Positions 1 to 7,888 of a stretch of DNA of 64,000 nucleotides are shown in pieces (positions within the stretch are counted from its first letter, which is position 1; each line of letters opens with the position of its first letter). Source of the stretch: Amycolatopsis azurea DSM 43854 (GTDB taxonomy: Bacteria > Actinomycetota > Actinomycetes > Mycobacteriales > Pseudonocardiaceae). The position numbers and the translations under genes are program-made. Under the pieces are notes generated by a model, which had not been told where the DNA came from, searched no databases, and worked only from the letters and a program-made list of their open reading frames with translations. The stretch lies in contig NZ_MUXN01000011.1 of the NCBI RefSeq assembly GCF_001995215.1, positions 115,266-179,265 of the forward strand, read 5' to 3'.

Positions 1-134
1 CGAACCTGGCGGCCTGGGCCGCCGCCGGGGCGGCCGGAGCGGGACTGGGGTCCTGTCTCTACCGGCCGGGTGACAGCGCGGACGCGGTCGCCGTCCGTGC
101 CCGCGCACTTTCCGAGATCTGGCACCAGGGATAG
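1..134 (+). CDS. dgoA: 2-dehydro-3-deoxy-6-phosphogalactonate aldolase, C-terminal fragment
   Basis: Only the last 43 or so codons are in the window; the gene runs in from the left edge and stops at TAG 132-134. The readable tail has the class I KDPG/KDPGal aldolase ending, with Ala/Gly-rich helix and the motif GSCLYRPGD followed by a helix rich in Ala and Arg. It lies 10 bp upstream of dgoD, in the same direction, which fits a De Ley-Doudoroff galactonate operon in which this enzyme cleaves 2-dehydro-3-deoxy-6-phosphogalactonate to pyruvate and glyceraldehyde 3-phosphate. The name rests on a short tail plus neighbours; a KDPG aldolase is the alternative. Confidence 0.72.
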   Translation, partial: NLAAWAAAGAAGAGLGSCLYRPGDSADAVAVRARALSEIWHQG

Positions 135-144
135 GAAGACAACC

Positions 145-1293
145 ATGAAGATCGTGTCAATGACGACATATCAGGTGCCGCCTCGCTGGTCGTTCCTGAA
201 GATCGAAACCGACGCGGGCATCACCGGATGGGGCGAGCCGGTGCTGGAGGGCCGCGCCTCCTCCGTGGCGGCCACCGTCGAGGAGCTTTCCGACTACCTG
301 ATCGGCAAGGATCCCTCGCATATCGAGGATCTGTGGACGGTCCTCTACCGGGGCGGGTTCTACCGCGGCGGCGGCATCCACATGAGCGCGCTGGCCGGGA
401 TCGACCAGGCCCTGTGGGACATCAAGGGCAAGGCGCTCGGTGTGCCGGTCCACGAACTTCTCGGCGGGCGGGTGCGCGACCGGATCAAGGTGTACTCGTG
501 GATCGGCGGCGACCGTCCCGCCGAGACCGCCCGCGCCGCGCGCGAGGTGGTGGACCGCGGGTTCAGCGCGGTGAAGATGAACGGGACCGAGGAACTGTCC
601 TATCTGGACACCTGGGACAAGGTGGATCGCTGCGTGGCCAACGTGGACGCCGTGCGCCAGGCGGTGGGCCCGGACATCGGCATCGGGGTGGACTTCCACG
701 GCCGCGTGCACAAGCCGATGGCCAAGGTCCTGCTGCGCGAACTGGAGCCGTTCCGGCTGATGTTCGTCGAGGAACCGGTGCTGTCCGAACACGTCGACGG
801 CTTCGCGGAAGTCCTGCGCACCTCGCCGATCCCGATCGCGCTCGGCGAGCGGCTCTTTTCCAGGTGGGACTTCAAGGCCGTGCTGGCTTCGGGCGCTGTC
901 GACATCATCCAGCCGGACCCGTCGCACTGCGGCGGCATCACCGAAGCGCGCAAGATCGCGCACATGGCCGAGGCCTACGACGTCGGCCTCGCCCTGCACT
1001 GCCCGCTCGGCCCGATCGCGCTGGCGGCGTGCCTGCAGATCGACGCGGGCTGCTACAACGCGACGATCCAGGAACAGAGCCTCGGCATCCACTACAACAC
1101 GAGCAACGACCTGCTCGACTACGTCACGGACCCCGCGGTGTTCGCCTACGAGGACGGACAGGTCACCATCCCTCGCGGGCCCGGGCTGGGCATCGAGATC
1201 AACGAGGAGTACGTCACCGAACGCGCGGCCGAGGGACATCGCTGGCGGAATCCGGTGTGGCGGCACACCGACGGCTCGTTCGCCGAGTGGTGA
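145..1293 (+). CDS. dgoD: D-galactonate dehydratase
   Basis: Enolase-superfamily dehydratase of 382 residues, converting D-galactonate to 2-dehydro-3-deoxygalactonate. With the ATG at 145, the diagnostic residues fall at the same numbers I recall for E. coli DgoD: metal ligands D183, E209 and E235, general acid H185 (motif VDFHGRVH) and base H285 (motif ALHCPLGP). The N-terminal capping domain carries GITGWGEP. The start at 145 was preferred over an in-frame GTG at 70 because it matches family length and has GGAAG about 6 bases upstream; the GTG at 70 lies inside the preceding aldolase. Its stop overlaps the start of the transporter (GTGA), so the operon is tightly coupled. Confidence 0.95.
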   Translation: MKIVSMTTYQVPPRWSFLKIETDAGITGWGEPVLEGRASSVAATVEELSDYLIGKDPSHIEDLWTVLYRGGFYRGGGIHMSALAGIDQALWDIKGKALGVPVHELLGGRVRDRIKVYSWIGGDRPAETARAAREVVDRGFSAVKMNGTEELSYLDTWDKVDRCVANVDAVRQAVGPDIGIGVDFHGRVHKPMAKVLLRELEPFRLMFVEEPVLSEHVDGFAEVLRTSPIPIALGERLFSRWDFKAVLASGAVDIIQPDPSHCGGITEARKIAHMAEAYDVGLALHCPLGPIALAACLQIDAGCYNATIQEQSLGIHYNTSNDLLDYVTDPAVFAYEDGQVTIPRGPGLGIEINEEYVTERAAEGHRWRNPVWRHTDGSFAEW

Positions 1294-1298
1294 GCGCC

Positions 1299-2630
1299 AT
1301 GGCGACGTCCGTCCACCCGGGACTCACCGCGCGTCCGTCCCGGTACCGTGTGCTCATCGCGGCGATGCTGTTCATCACCGTCGTCATCAACTACCTCGAC
1401 CGCTCGAACCTGTCGATCGCGATGCCCGCGATCGCCGGCGAGCTCGATCTGTCCAAAGCGGAACAGGGCCTGCTCCTGTCGGCCTTCGGCTGGACCTACG
1501 CCGCGTTGCAGCTGCCCGGCGGCTGGCTGGTCGACAAGATCCCGCCGCGGCTGCTCTACCCGGCCTGCCTGGTCCTGTGGTCGCTCGCGACGTTGTTCAT
1601 GGGCGTGATCGGCGGGTTCGTGGCGCTGATCGCGTTGCGGCTGATGGTCGGTGTCTTCGAGGCGCCCGCGTATCCGATCAACAGCAAGATCGCGACCGTC
1701 TGGTTCCCGGAACGCGAACGTGCCACCGCGATCGGTTTCTACACCTCGGGCCAGTTCATCGGACTCGCGCTGCTGACGCCCGTGCTTTCCTGGTTGCAGG
1801 CGATGCTTTCGTGGCACTGGGTGTTCATCGCGACCGGACTGGTCGGCATCCTGTGGGCGGCGCTTTGGTACGCGAAGTACCGCGAGCCGCGCGACTCCCG
1901 CGCCAACGACGCCGAGGTGGAGCTGATCCGCTCCGGCGGCGGCCTGGTGGATCTGGCACGTGAACGGCCGGAGCGCGCGCGGATCACCAAGGCGGACCTG
2001 GCGACCGTGCTGGGCAGCCGGAAACTGTGGGGCATCTACTTCGGACAGTTCTGCCTCACCTCGACGCTCTGGTTCTTCCTCACCTGGTTCCCGACGTACC
2101 TCGTCGAGTACCGGGGGATGGACTACATCAAGTCCGGCTTCCTGGCGTCGCTGCCGTTCATCGCGGCGCTGGTCGGTGTGCTCGCCTCCGGTGTGCTGTC
2201 GGACTTCCTGGTCCGGCGCGGGGTTTCGCTCGGGGCGGCCCGCAAGGGGCCGATCATCGCCGGGCTGGTACTGAGCACCGTGATGGTCGGGGCCGGGTTC
2301 ACCGACTCGACCGCGCTGGTCATCGTGATCCTGTCGGTGGCCTTCTTCGGCAACGGTCTCGCGTCGATCACCTGGTCGCTGGTGTCCGCGCTGGCGCCGC
2401 GGCGGCTGCTCGGACTGACCGGCGGGATGTTCAACTTCATCGGGAACCTGTCGTCGATCGCCACCCCGATCGTCATCGGCCTGATCGTCACCGACGACAG
2501 CTTCGCGCCCGGCTTCGCCTACATGACCGTGATCACGATCGCCGGGATCCTTTCTTACGTCTTCCTCGTCGGCAAGGTCGAACGCGTCACCGAACGAACC
2601 CCGGCGGTCGTGAGCGGCAAGGCCGGTTAG
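1299..2630 (+). CDS. MFS sugar-acid (galactonate-type) symporter
   Basis: Major facilitator of the anion:cation symporter family, 443 residues, about 12 membrane segments. The N-terminus has the family hallmark VINYLDRSNLS at the first helix and the loop motif GGWLVDKIPPR after helix 2. In E. coli, DgoT of this family takes up D-galactonate; here the gene follows dgoA and dgoD, so galactonate uptake is the likely job, with glucarate or other aldonates as alternatives. The start could be GTG 1290, overlapping the dgoD stop, or ATG 1299, nine bases later in frame. No terminator is evident; the downstream spacer is filled with repeats. Confidence 0.85.
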   Translation: MATSVHPGLTARPSRYRVLIAAMLFITVVINYLDRSNLSIAMPAIAGELDLSKAEQGLLLSAFGWTYAALQLPGGWLVDKIPPRLLYPACLVLWSLATLFMGVIGGFVALIALRLMVGVFEAPAYPINSKIATVWFPERERATAIGFYTSGQFIGLALLTPVLSWLQAMLSWHWVFIATGLVGILWAALWYAKYREPRDSRANDAEVELIRSGGGLVDLARERPERARITKADLATVLGSRKLWGIYFGQFCLTSTLWFFLTWFPTYLVEYRGMDYIKSGFLASLPFIAALVGVLASGVLSDFLVRRGVSLGAARKGPIIAGLVLSTVMVGAGFTDSTALVIVILSVAFFGNGLASITWSLVSALAPRRLLGLTGGMFNFIGNLSSIATPIVIGLIVTDDSFAPGFAYMTVITIAGILSYVFLVGKVERVTERTPAVVSGKAG

Positions 2631-2638
2631 GACCAACC

Positions 2639-2701
2639 GTGTCGTCCCTCCAGTCACGAGTGTCGTCCGTCTGATCACGTGAGTTCGCCGCTCGATCACG
2701 T
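2639..2701. repeat. three direct 21-bp repeat units (partial modular element)
   Basis: Three head-to-tail 21-bp units begin at 2639, 2660 and 2681. The middle unit starts GTGTCGTCCGTCTGATCACG. The same unit occurs in three direct copies in complete elements at 7339-7465, 39736-39863 and 58972-59098. Here the two inverted units are missing from the left; a degenerate inverted unit lies at 2793-2813. Confidence 0.8.
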
Positions 2702-2718
2702 GCACCCGGCTTCGGATG

Positions 2719-2740
2719 ATGCGAAAGCCACTTTCGCAAC
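2719..2740. repeat. TTGCGAAAG-type short palindrome copy
   Basis: A 22-base stretch containing GCGAAAGCCACTTTCGC, the same half-element that forms a long inverted repeat at 7741-7791 and that begins again at the right edge of the window. It sits in the 263-bp spacer between the transporter gene and the convergent methyltransferase gene. Confidence 0.7.
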
Positions 2741-2893
2741 ACCGCTTTCTCACCGTTCTCTTGACGGTAAGGCTGGGCGGGGCGGGCGATTCGCGTGATC
2801 AGACGGCGATCACGTGAGTTACGCCTCCAAGCACGCGAGTCACGCCTTCGGCCCGGCCAAAGAACCCGGGCGAACGCGTCGGCAGTGACCCGG

Positions 2894-3730
2894 TCATTCC
2901 TTGGAAAGGAAGAAATACGCGTACCGTTCGTCGAGTTCGTTCCGCGGTACCAGCCGGACCCCGCGCGGGACGAGGCCGCAGCGCCCGGCGAGTTCCCAGA
3001 AGCCGTGGATCGGGTAGGTCGTCATGTTCGCGAGGCCACGCCGGTAGGAGCGCCGCCGGGGTTTGGTGCGCCAGTCGCCGGTTTCGTACTTGATCTGGAT
3101 CAGGGCGAGGCCGCCGGGCGCGAGGAGATCGTGGGCGACGCGCAGCAGTCGTTCGCCGTATTCCGGCGAGGGGATCAGCTCGAAGACGTAGAAGCACAGG
3201 AACACGTCGCAGACGCCGTCGATGTCCCCGAGCGCGGATTCCGGATTGGCGACCTCGACGGCCACCGGCTGAAAGGCCGTGTCGCAGACGCTCGCGATCT
3301 GCCTGCCGCACTCCTCGAGCGATTCGCGGGAGATGTCGACTCCGATGAACTCCTTGGCACGTGGTGCGAAACGCACCGCGTTCGCGCCGCCACCACAGCC
3401 CCACTCGACCACCCGGTCCCAGGACCGGGAGAACCCCGCCATCCGTGCCCCGGCTTCGAACAGGTCGAGGTGGTCCGCGCCGATCCGGTCCCACAGGTCG
3501 GTACCCCGGAAGGCGGGAGCCTCCCGCCAATGCGAGTCGGCGGCCCACCGGGATCCCTTCGGGCGCCGCCAGTAGTCCTGCGCGTCGGCGGCGATCGTCG
3601 AGTCGGGTTGCCGGAGGCCCGCGGTCGAAAGAGTGCGTTGTAGGAGGTCTTCCGCGGTGACGGCGAGGCGTTTTCCGTGGGCCACGGCGACTTCCCAGGG
3701 TCTTCTGCTCGTGCCGGTTCCTTCTGGCAT
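2894..3730 (-). CDS. class I SAM-dependent methyltransferase
   Basis: 278-residue protein with a Rossmann-type methyltransferase fold. Motif I is VVEWGCGGGANA, followed by an acidic end of strand 2 (GVDIS) and a motif near CFYVFELIPS. The start at 3730 was chosen over a longer frame to 3853 because GAAAGG sits 7 bases upstream of that ATG and the extra residues look non-coding. The substrate is unknown; the family also includes ubiquinone/menaquinone- and natural-product methyltransferases. It stands alone: the gene on its left is convergent and that on its right is divergent. Confidence 0.8.
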   Translation of the reverse strand: MPEGTGTSRRPWEVAVAHGKRLAVTAEDLLQRTLSTAGLRQPDSTIAADAQDYWRRPKGSRWAADSHWREAPAFRGTDLWDRIGADHLDLFEAGARMAGFSRSWDRVVEWGCGGGANAVRFAPRAKEFIGVDISRESLEECGRQIASVCDTAFQPVAVEVANPESALGDIDGVCDVFLCFYVFELIPSPEYGERLLRVAHDLLAPGGLALIQIKYETGDWRTKPRRRSYRRGLANMTTYPIHGFWELAGRCGLVPRGVRLVPRNELDERYAYFFLSKE

Positions 3731-4060
3731 GGGAAAGCCTTTCGCTGAAGGGACGTGGACGCGGATGCCGGTCCGAAGATCCGCGTGGTGCGATGGTTCG
3801 TCACACTTCTCTGGCGCAAGGGGCGACCGGGCCGGGAGGTAATCCCGTGCCACACAAACATCTTACGGGTTCGGTTCGCGCAGGTGACTTCGCAAAAGCC
3901 TGCCCTGGAGAGCTTTCTGTTGGGCAGTATCGTGCGCCGGGGCGAACCGCCCTAGTCACAGTGGTCGAGTGCCGACCATGGTCCATGACCGCCAGGGCTC
4001 ACATTTCGTGGGGGTGCGTCGTCGGTAGGGCAGAACACCCACTACGACAAGGAGATCACG
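3731..4060. other. divergent intergenic region with sigma ECF41-type promoter
   Basis: 330 bp between the methyltransferase and the decarboxylase-family gene. The right part carries an ECF41-type promoter (3997-4023) for the rightward gene and the ribosome site AAGGAG just before ATG 4061. Short overlapping frames on the + strand here have no family features and are taken as noise. Confidence 0.6.
3997..4023 (+). promoter_or_regulatory. predicted ECF41 sigma-factor promoter
   Basis: GCTCACA, 16 bases, then CGTC. The consensus reported for ECF41 sigma factors, as I recall it, is TGTCACA with CGTC at -10. A second copy with the same 16-base spacing lies upstream of the sigma gene itself (6010-6036, minus strand, CCTCACA-N16-CGTC). 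Both share TCACA-N16-CGTC exactly. Confidence 0.72.
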
Positions 4061-4531
4061 ATGGACGCCCGGCTCGACTACTTCGGCAACCCGGTCGGCG
4101 GAAAGTTCATGAAGACCATCATCTCGGCAGGGCGGGCGCTGGCGGGCTCGTCCTTGCCGGTCACGATCCAGGAACTGGTGAGGATGCGCGCGAGCCAGAT
4201 CAACGGCTGCGCGGTGTGCCTGGACATCCACACGAAGGAAGCCGCCGCGGCGGGTGAATCCGCCGTGCGGATCAACCTGGTCGCGGCGTGGCGGGAGGCG
4301 ACGGTCTTCAGCGAGGTCGAGCGTTCCGCGCTGGAGCTGACCGAACAGGCCTGCCGGATGGCCGACGGCGGTGAGGTCACCGACGAGGCGTGGGCGAACG
4401 CCGCCCGGCATTTCGACGAGGACCAGCTCGCCGCGCTGGTCGCGGTGATCTCGCTGATCAACGCCTTCAACCGGGTGAACGCCATCGTCCGGAACCCCGC
4501 GGGCGACTACGTGGCCGGGCAGTTCGCCTGA
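4061..4531 (+). CDS. carboxymuconolactone decarboxylase / AhpD-like peroxidase family protein
   Basis: 156 residues, all-helical AhpD/CMD family. The redox signature is intact: E38, then C50-A-V-C53 and H57 in GCAVCLDIHTKEA, the arrangement seen in alkylhydroperoxidase AhpD-type enzymes. ECF41 sigma genes are typically found next to one of three partner types (carboxymuconolactone decarboxylase, oxidoreductase or epimerase), and the one encoded at 5040-5969 is two genes away. The predicted ECF41 promoter 40 bp upstream supports this being the sigma target. Start ATG 4061 has AAGGAG in front. Physiological substrate is unknown; an oxidative or thiol-based detoxification role is inferred. Confidence 0.88.
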   Translation: MDARLDYFGNPVGGKFMKTIISAGRALAGSSLPVTIQELVRMRASQINGCAVCLDIHTKEAAAAGESAVRINLVAAWREATVFSEVERSALELTEQACRMADGGEVTDEAWANAARHFDEDQLAALVAVISLINAFNRVNAIVRNPAGDYVAGQFA

Positions 4532-4544
4532 CCTCGTCCGGTGT

Positions 4545-4578
4545 GCCGGGCCCCGTGCCGTCCGGTGCGGGGCCCGGC
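4545..4578. terminator. strong GC hairpin between two rightward genes
   Basis: Perfect 11-bp stem: GCCGGGCCCCG at 4545-4555 pairs with CGGGGCCCGGC at 4568-4578, loop 12 bases. There is no T-run after it, as is common in actinobacteria. It lies between the decarboxylase-family gene and the SnoaL-like gene, and could terminate or attenuate read-through. Confidence 0.6.
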
Positions 4579-4601
4579 TCCGACAACTTTCGGGAGAAAC
4601 C

Positions 4602-5036
4602 ATGACCATGAAAGAAAAAGCACGCAATCTGGCGGCGTTCGAACGCTTTCACGACGCGACCAACACCGGCAGTGTCCAGCTCGTCGAGAGGACGATCGAC
4701 GAGGTCGTCGACCCGGAAGTGGTGTTCCACTCGCCGGTCCCGATGGACACGACAGGGGCGCGGGCGCTGAAACAAGTGTGGACGGTGCTGCTTCGCGCGT
4801 TCCCCGATCTTCGGGTCGAGGCCGAGGACGTGCTGGCCGACGGGGACAGGGTCGTCTGCCGGAACACCGTCACCGGTACCCACCAAGGTGAGTTCAGGGG
4901 TATCCCGGCGACGGGAAAGACGGTCTCCTACCGGGAGATCTTCATTTTCCGGTTCGCCGGAGGGCGGATCGTCGAGATCTGGGGCGTCGTCGACGTCCTG
5001 ACCCAGCTGCGGCAACTCGGCGCTCTCGCGGCTTAG
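4602..5036 (+). CDS. SnoaL-like / NTF2-fold polyketide-cyclase family protein
   Basis: 144 residues with the NTF2-like cone fold: N-terminal helices, then repeated strands with DGDRVVCRNTVTGTHQGEF and a GIPATGKTVSYREIFIFRF segment typical of ester-cyclase SnoaL-like proteins. Start ATG 4602, preceded by GGGAG. It is convergent, by 3 bp, with the sigma gene, whose own C-terminal domain is of the same fold. A role as a small-molecule binding or isomerising protein linked to the sigma factor is an inference; many members are annotated only by fold. Confidence 0.8.
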   Translation: MTMKEKARNLAAFERFHDATNTGSVQLVERTIDEVVDPEVVFHSPVPMDTTGARALKQVWTVLLRAFPDLRVEAEDVLADGDRVVCRNTVTGTHQGEFRGIPATGKTVSYREIFIFRFAGGRIVEIWGVVDVLTQLRQLGALAA

Positions 5037-5039
5037 CGG

Positions 5040-5969
5040 TCAGGCGTCCGTCCACGGCCGGAGTTTCTCGGGGTTCCGCACACCCCAGATGCGCCGGATG
5101 CGGTCTTCGGCGACGTGGAACGCGAACACCGCGACGGTCAGCCCGGCCTGCTGGAGCACGAGGCCGGGCCGGCCGTTGACGGTCCGCTCCAGCAGTTCGT
5201 GGCCGGACGCCTTGCCCGCCACCTCCAGGAGATAGGACGCGACCTGCTCGCGGCCCTCGAAAGGATGGAGCGCGGCGCTGACGAGTCCGCCGCCGTCGCC
5301 GACAGCCTTGACATCGGGATCGAGCAGACCGATGAGCGCTTCGATGTCCCTGGCCTCCCAGGCTTTCTTGAATTCCTTGACGAGGTTCGCTTGCCGGGCG
5401 ACCGGGGCAGGGGAGACCTGCGTCGCGCGGATGCGGCGGCGCGCGGAGGAGGCCAGCTGGCGGCAGGCGGCGGGGGAGCGGCCGACGATCTCCGCCACCT
5501 CGGCGAAGGGATAGCGGAAGACGTCGTGCAGCACGAACGCGACCCGCTCGGCCGGGGTCAGTGACTCGAGCACGACGAGGAACGCCATGTTGATCGACTC
5601 GTCGAGGGTGATCCGGTCGGCCGGGTCGGCGGCCGGTGGCCGTCCGGTCGTCCACGTGACCTGTCCCGGCAGCGGTTCGGGGAGCCATTCGCCGACGTAG
5701 CGTTCCCGCCTGGCGCGGGCCGAGCCGAGGAGGTCCAGGCAGATGCGGCCGGCGACCGTCGTCAGCCAGGCACCGGGGGAGTCGATCGCCGCCCGCTGGG
5801 CCGGGGACAGGGCATACCAGCGGGTGTAGGTCTCCTGCACCACGTCCTCGGCCTCGGAAAGCGATCCGACCAGGCGATACGCGATCCCGATCAGCTGACG
5901 CCGCTCACTCACGATCGCCTTCAGGCCCGGGGCGAGCGGATCGTGGGCCTGCTCGGATGGATCGGTCAT
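5040..5969 (-). CDS. ECF41 (SigJ-type) RNA polymerase sigma factor with fused SnoaL-like domain
   Basis: 309 residues. Sigma region 2 lies at about 16-85 (AEDVVQETYTRWY), region 4 at about 135-185 (SLTPAERVAFVLHDVF, then a helix-turn-helix with VGRSPAACRQL), and residues 195-309 form an NTF2/SnoaL-like C-terminal domain. That domain contains DGGG near residue 226 and NPEKL near the end, both conserved in ECF41 factors, in which the fused domain replaces an anti-sigma factor. The presence of a CMD-family gene next door and TCACA-N16-CGTC promoters in front of both genes supports autoregulation and a local target. The activating signal is unknown. Confidence 0.92.
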   Translation of the reverse strand: MTDPSEQAHDPLAPGLKAIVSERRQLIGIAYRLVGSLSEAEDVVQETYTRWYALSPAQRAAIDSPGAWLTTVAGRICLDLLGSARARRERYVGEWLPEPLPGQVTWTTGRPPAADPADRITLDESINMAFLVVLESLTPAERVAFVLHDVFRYPFAEVAEIVGRSPAACRQLASSARRRIRATQVSPAPVARQANLVKEFKKAWEARDIEALIGLLDPDVKAVGDGGGLVSAALHPFEGREQVASYLLEVAGKASGHELLERTVNGRPGLVLQQAGLTVAVFAFHVAEDRIRRIWGVRNPEKLRPWTDA

Positions 5970-6009
5970 GGGATTCCCGCCTCAGAGTCGCGTGCCTCGT
6001 CCCGGATAC

Positions 6010-6036
6010 GACGAGAGAGCGCCGCCGGATGTGAGG
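6010..6036 (-). promoter_or_regulatory. predicted autoregulatory ECF41 promoter of the sigma gene
   Basis: On the minus strand: CCTCACA (6036-6030), 16 bases, CGTC (6013-6010), about 40 bp upstream of the sigma start. It matches the copy in front of the CMD-family gene in -35 core, spacing and -10. Confidence 0.7.
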
Positions 6037-6060
6037 TCATCTCACCAGGCTTGAGGACGG

Positions 6061-6879
6061 TTATGCCGGCACAGTGCGGGGAAAGTCCTTTCGCTTGATC
6101 TTGGCCCGGCGCCCGTCCGGATGGTGGAAGACGATGCCCTCCGCCGGATGTCCGGGGGAGAACTGGCTGTCCAGTGTGGCGAGGAAGTCCCGCAGTTCGG
6201 CGTAGCTGCGCGGCGCCTCGGGCAGGGCCGGTGCCTGGAAGTTGAAGGGGATGCACCGGTGTTCGTCCAGTCCCAGGGGGTTGCCCTGGATGCGGGGACC
6301 GAGCGCCTCGCTCGGGTGCTCCCCGTCCGGCCATCCGGACACGTCGGTGTTCGCGGCCGCCGAGAGGATCCACTTGTCGTCGGCGGACTCGCTGTCGGTG
6401 TCCACGTACCAGCCGTCCACGATGCCCTGCTGCTTCTGCGCCTTGCTCGGGTTGCGCCGCTTCTCGACCCGGACCAGCTGACCGGCACGCACGGTCAACC
6501 GGATGTTGGTGCCGTCGAGCTTCTCGGTCCCCACCCCGGCGCCGTCGAAGACCCACGCGCACTCGGCGCGAGGTCTGTCGACGACGTGGAAGCGCTCATC
6601 GCGCTCGAAAAGCGTGGGGATCTTCTCCATGACGGTCTTCCCTTTCACGACGTGCCCGATGAGTTCTTCAGGGGTGATGACGCCGCTGGCCAGCCCGCCG
6701 GCGAGCGCCCGGATCAGCTCCGCCACGGGGACGTCGGCCTCGACCGCGACATGCTTGAGCGCTTTCTTCTCCTCCGGGGAGATCCAGGCGACCAGCCGCG
6801 ACCAGCCCTCGGGAGGCGTCCATCGGGCCAGCTTCGCTGGGTCTTTGCGCGGCCTGCCTCGTCCTCGTACCTCATCCAC
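6061..6879 (-). CDS. RNA ligase family protein with N-terminal ribbon-helix-helix domain
   Basis: 272 residues from GTG 6879. Residues 28-62 (SRLVAWISPEEKKALKHV onward) look like a ribbon-helix-helix DNA-binding domain preceded by a basic GRGRPRK tail. Residues 84-272 resemble small RNA ligases of the DUF5565 type: MEKIPTLFERD start, nucleotidyl lysine K120 in EKLDGTNIR, EGIVFHHPDG near 247 (motif IV) and AKIKRKDF near 259 (motif V). Start: a TTGACA / TACGGT promoter at 6886-6915 would place the RNA 5' end at the GTG, so the message may be leaderless. An internal ATG at 6630 has AAAGGGAAG upstream and would give a free 188-residue ligase. Function may be RNA repair or modification; not established. 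Confidence 0.75.
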   Translation of the reverse strand: MDEVRGRGRPRKDPAKLARWTPPEGWSRLVAWISPEEKKALKHVAVEADVPVAELIRALAGGLASGVITPEELIGHVVKGKTVMEKIPTLFERDERFHVVDRPRAECAWVFDGAGVGTEKLDGTNIRLTVRAGQLVRVEKRRNPSKAQKQQGIVDGWYVDTDSESADDKWILSAAANTDVSGWPDGEHPSEALGPRIQGNPLGLDEHRCIPFNFQAPALPEAPRSYAELRDFLATLDSQFSPGHPAEGIVFHHPDGRRAKIKRKDFPRTVPA

Positions 6880-6885
6880 GGCCGA

Positions 6886-6915
6886 ACCGTAGCCAGCCGT
6901 GAGGACTTGTGTCAA
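6886..6915 (-). promoter_or_regulatory. sigma-70-like promoter giving a probable leaderless transcript
   Basis: TTGACA (6915-6910), 18-base spacer, TACGGT (6891-6886). The predicted transcription start, 6-7 bases on, coincides with the GTG at 6879. No convincing ribosome-binding site precedes that GTG. Confidence 0.6.
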
Positions 6916-7056
6916 TTGGCATAACAGAAAATAGTTTCGGGGAGCGGTGAGGCGGGGTGCTTTTGTGACTGAAGTGATTGGTGGGACCGGTGAGGCGTCG
7001 GTGTCGTGTCTTGGGTGCCTACTGGATTTCGGCCGCGGTCGGTTCCCAGGCGGCAG

Positions 7057-7111
7057 GTCCGTGAAGGCCTCCTTCCCAACCCTGAAGGTAGGGAAGGAGG
7101 CCTTCACGGAC
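7057..7111. repeat. GTGAAGG-family perfect palindrome
   Basis: 21-bp arms 7057-7077 and 7091-7111 are perfect complements, with a 13-base loop. The arm begins GTCCGTGAAGGCCTCCTTCC. The same core recurs at 7222, 7572, 22184, 39580 and 63821. Confidence 0.95.
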
Positions 7112-7221
7112 TTTGCGGACCGCCACGTTCGCCCCAGACGCACCAACAGTCACACTGGCTGCGCGTGAAGGCCCCCTTCCCTCGGCTCAGCCGAGGAAAC
7201 TCGCCCTTCGCAGGGCCCCGA

Positions 7222-7276
7222 GTACATGAAGGCCCCCTTCCTTGCGACAGGCTCAAGGAAGGGGGCCTTCATGTAC
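7222..7276. repeat. GTGAAGG-family perfect palindrome (GTACATGAAGG variant)
   Basis: 23-bp perfect arms, 7222-7244 and 7254-7276, loop 9 bases. The arm begins GTACATGAAGGCCCCCTTCC; the same variant occurs at 39580-39636. Confidence 0.95.
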
Positions 7277-7338
7277 CTCAAGCGAGCGAGGGTGCCGGTA
7301 CCGAGTCACTCATGATCACCATGCCGAGCTGGGGCTTT

Positions 7339-7465
7339 CGGTGTCTGAGCGGACGGCACGCGTGATTGGCTGGACGACACGCTCGCCGCCTGGTCCCACC
7401 ACGTGTCGTCCGTCTGATCACGTATGTCGCCCACTCGATCACCTGTGTCGTCCATCTGATCACGC
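7339..7465. repeat. 127-bp modular element: two inverted and three direct 21-bp units
   Basis: Inverted units at 7339-7359 and 7360-7380, a 22-base gap, then direct units at 7403, 7424 and 7445. Direct unit consensus starts GTGTCGTCCGTCTGATCACG; inverted units read as its complement. Same layout at 39736-39863 and 58972-59098. Confidence 0.85.
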
Positions 7466-7571
7466 GAGACTGCGCGCGACTGTAGGTACCTGAGACACGC
7501 TTGGCTCTAACCCGAATCGCCACTCACGACCACCTGTGCCGACGCCTCACCGCCGCCCTCAATCGCGTGAA

Positions 7572-7751
7572 GTCCGTGAAGGCCTCCTTGAGGGACCCAG
7601 AGTCCCTCAAGGAGGCCTTCACGGACCGGTGTTCGGTGGCGATCAGCGGGGTGAAGGGGGCTTTCCACTCGTGCGATGAGGGGAAAGTCCCCTTTGTCGC
7701 GGGTCTTGCGGTTCTCGTGGGCGGCGGAGTCCCCGAAGCGTTGCGAAAGCC
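7572..7751. repeat. 180-bp long repeat, copy 1
   Basis: Aligns without gaps to 63821-64000 (offset 56249) with six mismatches by eye in 180 bases. It contains a GTGAAGG palindrome with perfect 24-bp arms (7572-7595, 7603-7626, loop 7), a GGAAAG-type imperfect palindrome near 7654-7692, and the start of the TTGCGAAAG palindrome. The similarity may continue beyond the right window edge. Confidence 0.92.
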
Positions 7752-7791
7752 ACTTTCGCAACCTTCAACGTTGCGGAAGTGGCTTTCGCAA
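7741..7791. repeat. TTGCGAAAG inverted repeat
   Basis: Arms 7741-7762 and 7770-7791, 22 bp each with one mismatch, 7-base loop. The core GCGAAAGCCACTT also occurs at 2719-2740 and the first 12 bases recur at the window end. Confidence 0.88.
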
Positions 7792-7888
7792 CGCTCTCGA
7801 GGTCGGCGTACGGGCGAGCGACTGAACACGCCACCTTTGCCTTACCTCGCAACAGAACCGCGAATCGCCACTCACGAACTCGTGGACC

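Larger units (their letters stand above)
6880..7888. other. 1-kb gene-free, repeat-dense intergenic region
   Basis: Between the RNA ligase start and the stop of the ankyrin lipoprotein gene. No frame here has family features or a good start. It holds four repeat types: three GTGAAGG palindromes (7057-7111, 7222-7276, 7572-7626) and a half copy near 7162, one 21-bp modular element (7339-7465), TCGTGAGTGG-type half sites near 7512 and 7860, and a TTGCGAAAG palindrome (7741-7791). Positions 7572-7751 are repeated nearly exactly at 63821-64000. Confidence 0.8.

Noticed and set aside
157..1266. Long open frame antisense to dgoD
   Set aside because: It exists because of high-GC third positions; its product is Arg/His/Val-rich with no family features, while the + strand has a complete catalytic dehydratase.
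3755..4257. Small + strand frames across the methyltransferase/CMD spacer
   Set aside because: They cross a predicted promoter and a well-marked gene start and show no conserved features.
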